Positions 36,215-45,414 are shown, counted from the first letter of the stretch. The stretch is 64,000 nt of DNA from Pseudanabaena sp. PCC 7367 (GCF_000317065.1 NC_019701.1:3606001-3670000), one strand, 5' to 3'. Numbers and translations are program-made. Notes: a model not told the origin generated them from the letters alone.

Positions 36215-36549
36215 GGATTGTGTTGGTTAAGCGAACAATTCAAATTAATATTTGGGATCTAATCTAGGCAGGGGAGCGGCTGCCAGCATTGATGCATTTT
36301 GCATTTGCCCCTACTTTAAACTAAATATTGCCTGATCAGACTAAGTATAATTAAGCAAAATCATGCAGGCGATTAAGAATTTCTAGAGTTTTATACTTTA
36401 TAAATTATTACTCAGAATGGAAAAGGAACTACCGATCGTGTACTGATTCAACTAATTATTCAACTTCAACGCCCAAATATAACGATCAAATATATTGACG
36501 GCAATTGACGTGGCAAAGGATCTCGCCCACAAAAAACGGGGTAAGCATT
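36215..36549. other. Spacer between the HTH-like gene and the YqgF-like gene
   Basis: 335 bp, AT-rich, no gene seen. A short inverted repeat AATGCA/TGCATT near 36290-36305 is the only structure noticed. It should carry the promoter for the minus-strand gene at 36214. Confidence 0.4.
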
Positions 36550-36948
36550 CTAACTAATCAAACGATTTAAATAGCGTTCAATCAAAATTACAGCCACAAT
36601 ATCATCCACTGGGCGAGGTGGAACGCGCATCCCCTTAGGCATCAGCTTTTGCAAGCCCCTGGGCGGGTGGATTTGCCAATAGCGTTCACGGGCCTCTTGG
36701 GAGCTATAGCGCTCATCGATCGAAATGATTCTGAGCTTGGGAAATTCCTGACTCAGATCATCTTTCCATTGTTTGGCGGTGGTTTGATTGCCAATAATAA
36801 TCGAAGCGATCGGATAGAGTTGGCGCAGTTCAGAAATTTTGGCGATCGCCTCGCCACTTGCCACCACCTCCTGGAAATGCAACTTGCGATCCAGTCCCAT
36901 TATTGCCACCCCACATTTATCTCGTCCCGGATCAAAACCTAATAGCAC
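36550..36948 (-). CDS. YqgF/RuvX-like RNase H-fold nuclease
   Basis: 132 residues with the YqgF pattern: first catalytic Asp in LLGFDPGRDKCGVAI, a conserved Glu in IISIDERYSSQEARERYW, and C-terminal Asp pair in RPVDDIVAVILIERYL. The family processes pre-16S rRNA ends or resolves Holliday junctions; which one applies is not decided by sequence. The start is GTG (36948), as no ATG fits before the catalytic motif. It is short but complete. Confidence 0.82.
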   Translation of the reverse strand: MLLGFDPGRDKCGVAIMGLDRKLHFQEVVASGEAIAKISELRQLYPIASIIIGNQTTAKQWKDDLSQEFPKLRIISIDERYSSQEARERYWQIHPPRGLQKLMPKGMRVPPRPVDDIVAVILIERYLNRLIS

Positions 36949-37008
36949 AGCCTGTTTAGCCCAAATTAGATGATTGATTGTAATCAGTTCTAACTTAAAT
37001 AATAAAGT

Positions 37009-37878
37009 CTAGCGCGTTTCTTCCATATACTCGCGCACAAACTGATCGATCGCCTGGGTGTAGGTTGGGGCAGAATCTAAAAAGCCAGCATTATGATCGC
37101 CACTGATTTCGGTGAATTCTTTGGGCTCATTGGCGGCGGCATACAAAGCCTGGCCATGATGAAAAGGGATAACGCGATCGTCTGAGCTATGGATCACCAG
37201 CACTGGGCTATCTATTTCCGGTAGGCGATCGATGTTGTTATAAGAAAACTTGGATAGCAGCCGGATCGGGATAAAGGGATAGAGTTCGGCAGCACGATCG
37301 TTGAGCCTAGTAAACGTAGAGGCAAGAATTAGCCCCCCTGGCCGATATTTTTTAGCAATGTGGCTAGCTACGCCACCACCAAGGGATTCACCATAAACCA
37401 GAATTCGTTCGGGTGGGATCAAACGTTCTTCGGTTAAATATTTCCAAGCTGTTTCCATATCCATGTAAGTGCCTTCTTCTGACGGCTTGCCATCACTTTC
37501 GCCATAGCCGCGATAGTTGACCATCAAAGTTGAGAATCCCAGCCGATTGAAGATCGCAATATAATCCAGCCGATTACTAATGTTGCCGCCGTTGCCATGA
37601 CAAAAAAGCACCACGGCTCTGCCCATAAAGTCATTTGCGTTGGCAGGAATATACCAACCGCTTAGTTTTACCTCATCCTCGGTCACCAACTCCACCTGTT
37701 GATAGCCCAAACCGAGTGATTCAGGTGAATCGCTTTGTTCTTCGCGGGGAAAATAGACCATCCGCGATTGATTGAAATACAGCAGTACGGACAAACCTAC
37801 ATATGCCAGTACAATTACCCGTAATGCGGGGAAGATCAGCTTGCTGAAAATGTTCATCTTGGTGGCTGGCTTTTTCAT
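37009..37878 (-). CDS. Alpha/beta hydrolase (BEM46/ABHD13-like), membrane-anchored
   Basis: 289 residues. An N-terminal membrane helix (IFPALRVIVLAYVGLSVLLYF) precedes a serine hydrolase domain. The oxyanion-side VVLFCHGNGGNISNR, nucleophile elbow GESLGG, Asp in LVIHSSDDRVIPF and His in ISGDHNAGFL complete the triad. The layout matches the BEM46/ABHD13-type family of lipid or acyl-ester hydrolases; the substrate is unknown. It lies 60 bp upstream of the YqgF-like gene on the same strand. Confidence 0.87.
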   Translation of the reverse strand: MKKPATKMNIFSKLIFPALRVIVLAYVGLSVLLYFNQSRMVYFPREEQSDSPESLGLGYQQVELVTEDEVKLSGWYIPANANDFMGRAVVLFCHGNGGNISNRLDYIAIFNRLGFSTLMVNYRGYGESDGKPSEEGTYMDMETAWKYLTEERLIPPERILVYGESLGGGVASHIAKKYRPGGLILASTFTRLNDRAAELYPFIPIRLLSKFSYNNIDRLPEIDSPVLVIHSSDDRVIPFHHGQALYAAANEPKEFTEISGDHNAGFLDSAPTYTQAIDQFVREYMEETR

Positions 37879-38287
37879 TGTGATTTAGGCTGAGGGGAAT
37901 TAGGGACAGGAATGAGGCGATCGCATTTTAGTTTAGAGCAACCGCAGTCTAGTGGTTTATCAATATGTGGTTTATCAATATGTGGTTTATCAATATATAG
38001 ATATAGTGATAATGAATAGCCTGTTTTTAGATTACCCATCACCTGTACGACAAACAATCAATTCGGGCTATTACTGCTTATTACCAGTTTGACAGAGGAC
38101 TAGCGCTATAGTTGCTAATTGCTTGGTTGAATTTGCTTGGCATGAGAGAATAAATCACCACCATTATGTTAGTTGCACCCTGGTTTTTGAGTGGTACACC
38201 AATAGCCAGAATTAAAATTGGCACAATCGCGGCAGCCCTCAATCAACCTCGAATTTTGAATCAAGCCAAGTACCCCAAAACAAAAAT
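37879..38287. other. Divergent spacer between the hydrolase and hisH
   Basis: 409 bp. It holds three exact 15-bp repeats at 37952-37996 and a 41-codon plus-strand ORF (38166-38291) whose TGA overlaps the hisH ATG. That small ORF lacks a ribosome-binding site, so I do not call it a gene. Confidence 0.5.
37952..37996. repeat. Three exact 15-bp tandem repeats
   Basis: GTGGTTTATCAATAT occurs at 37952-37966, 37967-37981 and 37982-37996. It lies about 75 bp upstream of the alpha/beta hydrolase start, in its probable promoter region. There are no spacers, so it is not a CRISPR. Confidence 0.95.
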
Positions 38288-38956
38288 ATGACTACTATTG
38301 CGGTAATCGATTATGACATGGGTAATCTGCACTCCGCCTGTAAGGGATTGGCGATGGCAGGTGCAGAAACGATCGTCACCGATCAAGCCCATGAACTCGA
38401 AACAGCCGATGCGATCGTGCTGCCTGGGGTGGGGGCGTTTGATCCGGCCATGCAACATATCCGCGATCGCCACCTGGAACAACCAATCAAAGCCGCGATC
38501 GATTCTGGTAAGCCATTTCTGGGTATTTGTTTGGGAATGCAAATCCTATTTGAATATTCCACTGAAGGGAAAGAACCTGGCCTGGGGGTTGTGGCTGGTG
38601 GGGTGGAGCGTTTTAGGCCAGAACCTGGGATCACGATCCCGCATATGGGCTGGAATCAGCTAGAATTAGCGCAGCCAAATTGTCGATTGTGGCAAGAGTT
38701 GGGCGCAAATCCCTGGGCTTATTTTGTGCATTCCTACTATTGTGTACCCCAGGATCAATCAATTATTGCGGCCACCACTACCCACGGCAGCCAAAGGGCT
38801 ACGGTGGCGATCGCCAGAGCGAATTTAATGGCGGTGCAATTTCATCCAGAAAAATCTGCCAGTGATGGGCTCAAAATCCTCACTAATTTCGTCACTATGG
38901 TGCGGGAAGGTATGGGATCGCAATCCTACCCCGCGATCGCCATTCCCACGAAATAA
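38288..38956 (+). CDS. hisH: Imidazole glycerol phosphate synthase subunit HisH
   Basis: Glutaminase subunit that feeds ammonia to HisF in histidine synthesis. Class I amidotransferase signature: IAVIDYDMGNLHS, LPGVGAFDPAMQHI, nucleophile Cys81 in GICLGMQILFE, and the His/Glu of VQFHPEKSASDGLKIL. Length 222 has about 10 extra residues at the C-terminus. No hisF is adjacent. Confidence 0.96.
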   Translation: MTTIAVIDYDMGNLHSACKGLAMAGAETIVTDQAHELETADAIVLPGVGAFDPAMQHIRDRHLEQPIKAAIDSGKPFLGICLGMQILFEYSTEGKEPGLGVVAGGVERFRPEPGITIPHMGWNQLELAQPNCRLWQELGANPWAYFVHSYYCVPQDQSIIAATTTHGSQRATVAIARANLMAVQFHPEKSASDGLKILTNFVTMVREGMGSQSYPAIAIPTK

Positions 38957-39008
38957 TCTGTAAGTTACTTGAGAGTTATTCCTAGCCGGTGTAGAGGAAA
39001 ATATAATT

Positions 39009-39617
39009 ATGTTGATTATGTCTAGATTTAAAAGCCAACTTAAACATCAACTCAAAATTTTACATCAATTCAAACTTTTGACCGCCAATACTAAGAGGGC
39101 AGCTATTCTTGGCAGTGCCTTGCTGCTGGGTGGTTTGGGCAGCTATGCGATCGCCCCACGGCCAGTTAAAGCGCAATCAGCCGGTGGGATCGTGCTATTT
39201 GGCAACATCAAAGACCAGGCGCTAGATTATTACCTGGATTCAGGCATTGCCAATGACTGGGATCGCTACTATTTGACGGTGCCATCCCAGGACTTCCAGA
39301 TCGATAAGCTGATTGTGCAATATCCCGAAACCTACGCCAAAAACAAAGGTAAATTCGACCAGGATCGGATTCAATTGCGTCGTAATGTAGATGATAAGGA
39401 TATTCCGATCGAATCAGCAATCTGGGACCCAGATAACCGCACGATCGAAATTTCGCCAGTGGAGCCGATCCCCCCTGATATCACCACCAAAATTGTTTTG
39501 TCTAACGTGAGAAATCCCAGATTTGGTGGTATCTATCAATTTGATGCTTCGGTTTCCAGTGTCGATGACTTGCCGGTAATTCGGTATGTGGGCTCTTGGG
39601 TAATTGACTTTGATTAA
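39009..39617 (+). CDS. DUF2808 family exported protein
   Basis: 202 residues. The long basic N-terminus and hydrophobic segment AAILGSALLLGGLGSYAIAP end before VKAQSAGG, which looks like a signal peptidase site (VKA-QS). The mature part (IVLFGNIKDQALDYYLDSGIANDWDRYYLTVP..., ISPVEPIPPDITTKIVLSNVRNPRFGGIYQFDASV) matches DUF2808, a cyanobacterial periplasmic or surface family of unknown function. Its stop codon begins a TAAC repeat. Confidence 0.87.
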   Translation: MLIMSRFKSQLKHQLKILHQFKLLTANTKRAAILGSALLLGGLGSYAIAPRPVKAQSAGGIVLFGNIKDQALDYYLDSGIANDWDRYYLTVPSQDFQIDKLIVQYPETYAKNKGKFDQDRIQLRRNVDDKDIPIESAIWDPDNRTIEISPVEPIPPDITTKIVLSNVRNPRFGGIYQFDASVSSVDDLPVIRYVGSWVIDFD

Positions 39618-39637
39618 CTAACTAACTAACTAACTAA
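39615..39637. repeat. TAAC tetranucleotide repeat at the DUF2808 stop codon
   Basis: Five full TAAC units and a partial sixth. The first TAA is the stop codon, so slippage here does not alter the protein. Confidence 0.9.
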
Positions 39638-40076
39638 TTGCTGGTTAGGCATTGCCTGGTTGGGGCGATCAGAGAACATCAGGGAACAGGTTGAAAATAT
39701 CGATCGCCCAGCAGTTGCGATTTAATCATATTGGCGCTAATATCTCACTCGAAGCTACAAAGTTAGTCAAACAAATAGCTTTTTACGCATTACTTATCTA
39801 GCTTGCTCAAGGGGATAAAACAGCATTGGCTAGGTCAGCCAGATCAAGTAAAGCTGTTATTAAATTAATAGATTGGCTTTTACTACATAGATAGACCTCT
39901 CACGGAGTCAGCGATCTGTTTACCTGCGTGATGTCTAGCGATCGCTGCTCCTGAAGTGCCTGAGCTTAACATATAGTTACATACATGCCTAGCCAACTCA
40001 CCTTTTTGGGGTGTATTGTTAGAGTCATGCATTCATACTTTTAGTTTTTTAGTTTTTGAAAAAAAGGAGTTACTAT
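39618..40076. other. Spacer upstream of psaM
   Basis: 459 bp with no gene found. It should carry the psaM promoter. AAGGAG at 40064-40069, 7 bases before the ATG, is a strong Shine-Dalgarno match that fixes the psaM start. Confidence 0.5.
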
Positions 40077-40175
40077 ATGGGTCTTTCAGACGCTCAGGTA
40101 CTAACCGCTCTAGCGATCGCTATTTTTCCCGCAGCCATGGCTATGATGCTCGGTTCTGCTTTATATAACTCATAG
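40077..40175 (+). CDS. psaM: Photosystem I reaction centre subunit XII (PsaM)
   Basis: 32-residue single-helix membrane protein at the photosystem I trimer interface. The sequence begins MGLSDAQVLTALAIAIFPAA, which follows the PsaM pattern (M-x-LSD-x-Q-x-x-x-AL), and ends with MAMMLGSALYNS. The ...LYx ending is retained, but the Arg of the usual FRLSxELYK is replaced. The ribosome-binding site AAGGAG is well placed. It is too short for standard ORF thresholds. A neighbouring gene starts 28 bp downstream. Confidence 0.85.
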   Translation: MGLSDAQVLTALAIAIFPAAMAMMLGSALYNS

Positions 40176-40203
40176 TAATCCAAACACGATTTAGGGGCTT
40201 TTG

Positions 40204-40848
40204 ATGGTTGCCAAACGTAACTTTTTGCCTACGCCAACTCAGCCCAGAACCAGATCCAGGCGATCTGATCCTGCTGCGGTGGGTCGCGCTCGCCCAAATG
40301 GCGGTGCGAAGGCTAGGGCTGCGTCTGGTAAATCATCTCCCCCTAAATTGAATTCAAGATCTAATCACCACGATCGCTATGATCCTGCTACCTCTGCGCC
40401 GACATTAGCTTTTCCCCACGTTAAAGACCAGGTGCAAGCCACAGTGAGTGCAAAGGTGCGGCGACAGAAAGCCCATCGCCATCGCGCCAGAGGCGTTGAA
40501 GCGGTTGGTGTGATTACAGTAAATATTTTGCTTTCGGCGATCGCTTTTACGGCGCTAACCAAGCTCATCCCCTATCAAGTTGAGCATAGAGCCCGACTGG
40601 AAGAAATCACCAGTGAAGTGCAAATGGCAGAGGAGCGCGTAAATCTGCTGCGCGATGAACTCACTGCTACCTTTGATTCGGGCAAGTCCCAGGAAAAGTT
40701 ATTGCGTGAGAATGGCTGGCAAAAACGCAACCAACTCACAATTAAAATTATTGATGATCCGGAGGCTAGCCAGAATACGGCGAGTGAATCGGATGAAACT
40801 GCTCTACCTGAAGCGCAGCCTAATTCTAATAATACTGCCAGCAGATAG
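40204..40848 (+). CDS. Hypothetical single-helix protein with coiled coil
   Basis: About 214 residues. The first 95 are basic and disordered (Arg, Pro and Ser rich, ending KVRRQKAHRHRARG). One membrane helix follows (VEAVGVITVNILLSAIAFTALTKLI), then a coiled-coil segment (RARLEEITSEVQMAEERVNLLRDELTATF) and an acidic Asn/Ser tail. The topology recalls small cell-division or photosystem-biogenesis proteins of the FtsB/FtsL type, but I recognise no family. It lies close behind psaM in the same direction. ATG 40204 is used. Confidence 0.7.
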   Translation: MVAKRNFLPTPTQPRTRSRRSDPAAVGRARPNGGAKARAASGKSSPPKLNSRSNHHDRYDPATSAPTLAFPHVKDQVQATVSAKVRRQKAHRHRARGVEAVGVITVNILLSAIAFTALTKLIPYQVEHRARLEEITSEVQMAEERVNLLRDELTATFDSGKSQEKLLRENGWQKRNQLTIKIIDDPEASQNTASESDETALPEAQPNSNNTASR

Positions 40849-41082
40849 CTAGTTTAATAGACGACTAATAAAGTTACTGTTCTTGCCAAGAGAGTTGGTA
40901 CATACAGAGCTGGTCTGACAATTTGCAGATCAGTAGTTGTAAGCGATCGCCTCCGTGATTGGCTTGAGAAGTAATGGTGTTAGGATCAGCAAAGTTAATT
41001 CTGCCTATCCCTAAGAAAGCTGAATATACTTAATTAATATACTTAAGTCTATCTTTCCATTGCCCCACAACCACCGCCATTT

Positions 41083-41565
41083 ATGTACGTCGAAGAACTA
41101 TTTAATCTCAGCAATTTATTTGTATTGCCATTCTGGGTATTGTTCATTTTCCTGCCCAACTGGCAATTTACCCGCAAGGTAGCACAATCGCCCCTGCCCT
41201 TTGTGGCGCTGGCTGGGTTATATATTTATTTTTTGGTGAATACGCTCAATGCCGAAAATGCGGCGGCGATGGCGAATCCAGACTTGATGGCGATCGCTGG
41301 CTTTTTTGCTGATCCTGCCGCAGCGGCCACGGGCTGGACGCATTTTTTGGTGATGGATTTGTTTGTGGGAAGGTGGGTCTATCTGGAAGGTCAGCGCACT
41401 GGTGTGTTTACGGCTCATTCGATCGCCCTGTGTTTGTTTGCTGGGCCGATCGGTTTGCTTTCGCACTTGACCACGGACGCGATTGTACAAAAATTCTTTG
41501 CTAAAGAGGCAACTTCCGCAGGCGAACAGGATGGCGATGATTCAAGCCTGGAGCCGAGTACATAG
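41083..41565 (+). CDS. ABA4-like (DUF4281) membrane protein
   Basis: 160 residues with about four membrane helices. The pattern LFNLSNLFVLPFWVLFIFLPNWQFTRKV, GWTHFLVMDLFVGRWVYLEGQR and LFAGPIGLLSHL matches the ABA4-like family; plant ABA4 is needed for neoxanthin formation. Cyanobacteria do not make neoxanthin, so the carotenoid-related role is uncertain. The acidic tail is not conserved in the family as I recall it. Confidence 0.83.
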   Translation: MYVEELFNLSNLFVLPFWVLFIFLPNWQFTRKVAQSPLPFVALAGLYIYFLVNTLNAENAAAMANPDLMAIAGFFADPAAAATGWTHFLVMDLFVGRWVYLEGQRTGVFTAHSIALCLFAGPIGLLSHLTTDAIVQKFFAKEATSAGEQDGDDSSLEPST

Positions 41566-41744
41566 CTCGCATAGGCAGAAACTTGCCAGAGATTTGCAAA
41601 TTGCAGCAGATCCTGGCTAATTTGGTACAGAAATAACCAAAATATTAAGAGCAGGCAAAAACCTTGATTCTATAGGGATCTGAGGTATAGTTGGTCAGTA
41701 GTTGTTTTCGATTACTGCATGAGTTTGCAAGTTAATTTCTAGCC

Positions 41745-42788
41745 ATGCCTTCTTCATTGCTGCCCAATTTGCAAAAATATCTGCGCGATCGCCCTAGTTC
41801 CGATCGGCGCATGAGTCGAGCCACTGCGCCAGAGGAGCAAAGAGGTTTTGATCAGGTAATTAAACCTAGCAATAAAATTCCCAAGGCAGAATTACTTGAG
41901 AGCGAGATGAAAGCCCATGATGTGGGTCAATGTGCGATCGCTGATAATCAATTTAGTCATTTTCTAGATGGCATTCAACGGAGCTGGCTGCTATATCACC
42001 ACCGCTATGTACCGGTTTATTATGGTTATGTGGCAGGAGTCATCCGTGAACGCAAGCAGGCGGTGATGTCTACCAGCAGTCATCAGGTCAAAGAGGCTTT
42101 ATATTTGCCTTTCCGCTATTTTGACCCTGATGAACGAGAAAAACTAAAAAGCACGAATCTAGACATAATTGATACCGAAGCGATCGATGAAGGTGATAGT
42201 CTGTCACAGGATCAAGCAGATGAAGACCCACAGGCTACCATGCAGCCGATGCTATTGCGCGGAGTGGCGGTAGAGGCGGTTACTAATCAACGAGCCAACC
42301 TTGAAAAAGAGCTTACCAAGGAGTGGTTGAGAAATAAAGCTAAGCATCCTGGTTGGTTAGTGATGGATGGCTCGATCAAAATTTCGAAGAATGCGATCGC
42401 CGAGCCGCGTGCAGTTGGCATTATCAAAAGCCATAATACGCAATTTTTTAATCTCGAAGATCAAGCAACTATATTTGAATTAAAAGCTGGTCAACGCAGT
42501 TCGACTTTTAATCCTTACCCTGATAACCCCAAGCAGTCATTGTGCAGTTGGTATCTCAGATTGAGAGAAGCAAACAACGAAGATATGTATTTTGGGCTGG
42601 TGCGGGTCGAGGTTTCGCTGAAGCATCAAAATCGCGTTAATGAAATTAGCCAGTGGATCATGACCGAGCGCCGACCGCTCTCGCTGCCAGATTCCCGTTG
42701 GGATCGGATGATTTATCCGATCAGAGATTGTGAGCAATATCTACGCAGTAAGGAACCCTCCAAGGCTTCATTTGGTTGGCTAGGTTAG
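41745..42788 (+). CDS. Unrecognised conserved-looking protein, possible NurA-like nuclease
   Basis: 347 residues without a family I can name. Seen: HFLDGIQRSWLLYHHRYVPVYYGYVAGVIRER (about 79-110), an acidic stretch (EAIDEGDSLSQDQADEDPQ), WLVMDGSIKIS (about 211), a central KSHNTQFF segment, and a C-terminal WYLRLREANNEDMYFGLVRVEVSL and PDSRWDRMIYPIRDCEQYLRS. The paired DG elements, with one DGS, remind me of the acidic sites in NurA-type RNase H-fold nucleases, but this is weak. It converges with the REC-GGDEF-EAL gene. Confidence 0.6.
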   Translation: MPSSLLPNLQKYLRDRPSSDRRMSRATAPEEQRGFDQVIKPSNKIPKAELLESEMKAHDVGQCAIADNQFSHFLDGIQRSWLLYHHRYVPVYYGYVAGVIRERKQAVMSTSSHQVKEALYLPFRYFDPDEREKLKSTNLDIIDTEAIDEGDSLSQDQADEDPQATMQPMLLRGVAVEAVTNQRANLEKELTKEWLRNKAKHPGWLVMDGSIKISKNAIAEPRAVGIIKSHNTQFFNLEDQATIFELKAGQRSSTFNPYPDNPKQSLCSWYLRLREANNEDMYFGLVRVEVSLKHQNRVNEISQWIMTERRPLSLPDSRWDRMIYPIRDCEQYLRSKEPSKASFGWLG

Positions 42789-42832
42789 AAATTGCAATAT
42801 TAAGTAAGTAAGCTAAGTAATAAGTAATCAGG

Positions 42833-44596
42833 CTAAACCTCCATACATTTACCCGCATGGAGCAATCGTCTAAATTCTTCGGCTGGCACAGGGCGACTGA
42901 AGATATAGCCTTGAATCGCGTTGCAGCTATTCTGTTTGAGGATATTTAACTCTGGCATGGTTTCTACCCCTTCCGCGATCACATGTAGGTTAAGGCTATG
43001 CGCCATTTGAATAATCGCCTTAGCGATCGCCCTATTTTCTTGATCATGGGCCAGATCATGAATAAAACAACGATCGATTTTAAGCGTATCAAACGGAAAC
43101 TGTTTTAGATAACTCAATGAAGAATAGCCCGTACCAAAGTCGTCAATCGAGATCTGAATGCCGATCGACTTAAGTTCATGCATTTTGGCAATGCTACCGC
43201 TAATGTCATCAATCAAACTACTTTCGGTAACCTCGATCTCCAAGAGACTAGGTTCTAATTCACATTCTTCAACAATGCGAACAATGCGGGAGCTGAGGTC
43301 TTCTTGCTTAAACTGCCGCGCCGAGAGGTTAACAGAAATCTGGGGACGATAGAATGCCTCAGGTGAGAAAGGGCTATAGGTTGAATTAGGAATTGAGATT
43401 TTCTGCCAGGTTTTGGCCTGTCGGCAAGCTTCACGAATCACCCATTCACCGATCGTCTCGATCGCCCCACTCTCTTCAGCAAGCGGAATAAATTTAGCCG
43501 GAGAGATAATTCCATACTTGGGGTGGTACCAGCGCAAGAGTGCTTCAGCACCAATAATTTGCCCCGTTACTAAGCTGATTTGGGGTTGAAAATAAAGCTG
43601 GAACTCATCCCGATCGAGGGCATGAAACAAGTGTGACTGTAGTTCCAGTTGCTCCGTAAGCCCTTCGCCTAGCTTAGGATTATAGAAATAATAGAGACTG
43701 TCATCTTTCTGTTTGACATTATTCTGAGCGGTGGCGGCATTACGAATCAAAGTATCCATATCAACACCATGCTGAGGATGGAAAGCAACGCCAATGCTAG
43801 CAGTAATGCGGACTTCATGATTGTCAACACAGAAGGGTTTAGCGATCTCTTTGGCTATGCATTGAGCCACATTATGGGTCTCGGCTTTAGCATCAACGGC
43901 GGCCAGAATAACTACAAAGTCATCTTTATCAAGCTTGGCTACGACATCATGATCATCAACGCAATCGAGAATCCGCTCGGTAACCTCTTTTAAAATACGA
44001 TCGCTGTGATCCTGGCCAAAATTTTCGCTAATGCGTCTGAAGCGATCGAGGCTAACCATCAAAATGGGCACGATTGTTGCATTGGGCTCCGATTCATCTA
44101 GAACCAAAGCCAGCTTTTCCCTGAGCATCAGGCGATTGGGTAAGCCAGTAATATTGTCGTAATAGAGTACATAATCAAGCTGCTCCTTAATTCTGCGCAG
44201 ATCGCTGGCATAAATTGCCGCCATCGCTAATTTTCGATCGAGGCGGGTACGCACCGCTCGCAGTAGATCATTACTTCTGACTGGCTTAGCCAGATAATCA
44301 TCAGCACCACCATCCATGCCCTGGCGCACATCTTTGGTCGTTGATTTAGCCGTGAGGAAAATAAAAGGAGTTAAGGCCAGGTCGGGCACCTTGCGCAGTC
44401 GCGCCAACACCTCATGGCCATCCAATCCGGGCATCATCACATCACAAAGAATTAGATCTGGCTGGAAAGCTTGAGCTAATTTCAAGCCCTGGATACCATC
44501 ACCTGCACCTACTACCTCATAATCCTCAAACTCTAATATTTCTACAATGCCTTCACGGATAAGCTCATCATCTTCGATCACTAGTATTTTATGCAT
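42833..44596 (-). CDS. Response regulator with degenerate GGDEF and intact EAL domains
   Basis: 587 residues. REC domain: acidic pocket IEDDE, phospho-acceptor Asp52 in ILCDVMMPG, Lys in LAKPVRS. GGDEF domain (about 140-300): the signature is KLDKDDF, so the diguanylate cyclase motif is lost. EAL domain (about 320-580): AEALLRW, NLSARQF, EVTESSLID, DDFGTGYSSLSYLKQFPFDTLKID and AEGVET are intact, which predicts c-di-GMP phosphodiesterase activity controlled by phosphorylation. The partner kinase is not adjacent; a hybrid-photoreceptor kinase lies 7 kb away. The gene has a long divergent spacer upstream. Confidence 0.93.
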   Translation of the reverse strand: MHKILVIEDDELIREGIVEILEFEDYEVVGAGDGIQGLKLAQAFQPDLILCDVMMPGLDGHEVLARLRKVPDLALTPFIFLTAKSTTKDVRQGMDGGADDYLAKPVRSNDLLRAVRTRLDRKLAMAAIYASDLRRIKEQLDYVLYYDNITGLPNRLMLREKLALVLDESEPNATIVPILMVSLDRFRRISENFGQDHSDRILKEVTERILDCVDDHDVVAKLDKDDFVVILAAVDAKAETHNVAQCIAKEIAKPFCVDNHEVRITASIGVAFHPQHGVDMDTLIRNAATAQNNVKQKDDSLYYFYNPKLGEGLTEQLELQSHLFHALDRDEFQLYFQPQISLVTGQIIGAEALLRWYHPKYGIISPAKFIPLAEESGAIETIGEWVIREACRQAKTWQKISIPNSTYSPFSPEAFYRPQISVNLSARQFKQEDLSSRIVRIVEECELEPSLLEIEVTESSLIDDISGSIAKMHELKSIGIQISIDDFGTGYSSLSYLKQFPFDTLKIDRCFIHDLAHDQENRAIAKAIIQMAHSLNLHVIAEGVETMPELNILKQNSCNAIQGYIFSRPVPAEEFRRLLHAGKCMEV

Positions 44597-45140
44597 GGAA
44601 TCTTCACAGTTTGTAGGGACAGGATTGATATAAGATTATTCATGGCCACTACCCGGTAAAACTAAAGCTATAATTACGCTAGCCTGGGGAATTAGGCTTA
44701 ATGTAATGTTGCTTTAGCTAATCATTACTTGATTGCATTTTTCTTTTTGATGCGATTAATTGCAAACTTGGGCATGAGCAACTATTTCCCCCGTTTACTT
44801 CAAATAAATTAACTTTACTAGCATCGCTTGTAGACTTCACTCAAGCAAGTAAAGACCGGATACGGCGAGATTAAACCAGATTCCGTATAAGTGTCTGCTG
44901 GATCTTGCTGATATTATAGCTTCCTTTTGCTGACAGAAGCCTATCTGAATAAGTCTTGTTGCTGATTCTTGGAGTGCGATCGCATCGATGCAAGTGCTAG
45001 TGGCCATACCGCGCTCAAAAATCTTTGGGCTTAGCAAAGCGGTAGGATTGGATTAAATAATCTCCTGCTCCTTTGGCCATAGATCGATCTGTAGATACGA
45101 TCGATTTACCTGATTACCTGATCGTAGTCTGCTCTAATCA

Positions 45141-45166
45141 AATTTCAGGAGCTAATTTCAGGAGCT
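45141..45166. repeat. 13-bp tandem duplication
   Basis: AATTTCAGGAGCT is present twice without a gap (45141-45153, 45154-45166), followed by AATTT, in the long spacer. Confidence 0.95.
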
Positions 45167-45382
45167 AATTTAGATTGGCTATGGCTTATTTTGCCCAAGG
45201 GTTAACGCTAAAATAAACTTGGGTGGTCATGATGCTATAGCTTAGACTTAACATTAAGTATTAAGTATTAATTTATTGCAAACAGGCATAGAGACTTAAT
45301 AATTTGGCGATCGGTTGTTTGGAGCTGCTTACCGCCGATTGGGTTTTAATTTTAAATTAGCGATCGCTTGCTGCACATCTAT

Positions 45383-45414
45383 TTAATTTATTTGCATCTT
45401 AATTTATTTGCATC
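45383..45414. repeat. 16-bp tandem duplication
   Basis: TTAATTTATTTGCATC is present twice without a gap (45383-45398, 45399-45414) in the long spacer. Confidence 0.95.

Noticed and set aside
37952-37996. CRISPR-like array
   Set aside because: The repeats abut directly with no spacers and there are no cas genes.
38166-38291. 41-codon ORF whose TGA overlaps the hisH start
   Set aside because: The overlap is suggestive of an upstream leader peptide, but there is no ribosome-binding site and a 42-codon open frame is common by chance.
44837-45037. 66-codon minus-strand ORF in the long spacer
   Set aside because: No recognisable domain or ribosome-binding site.
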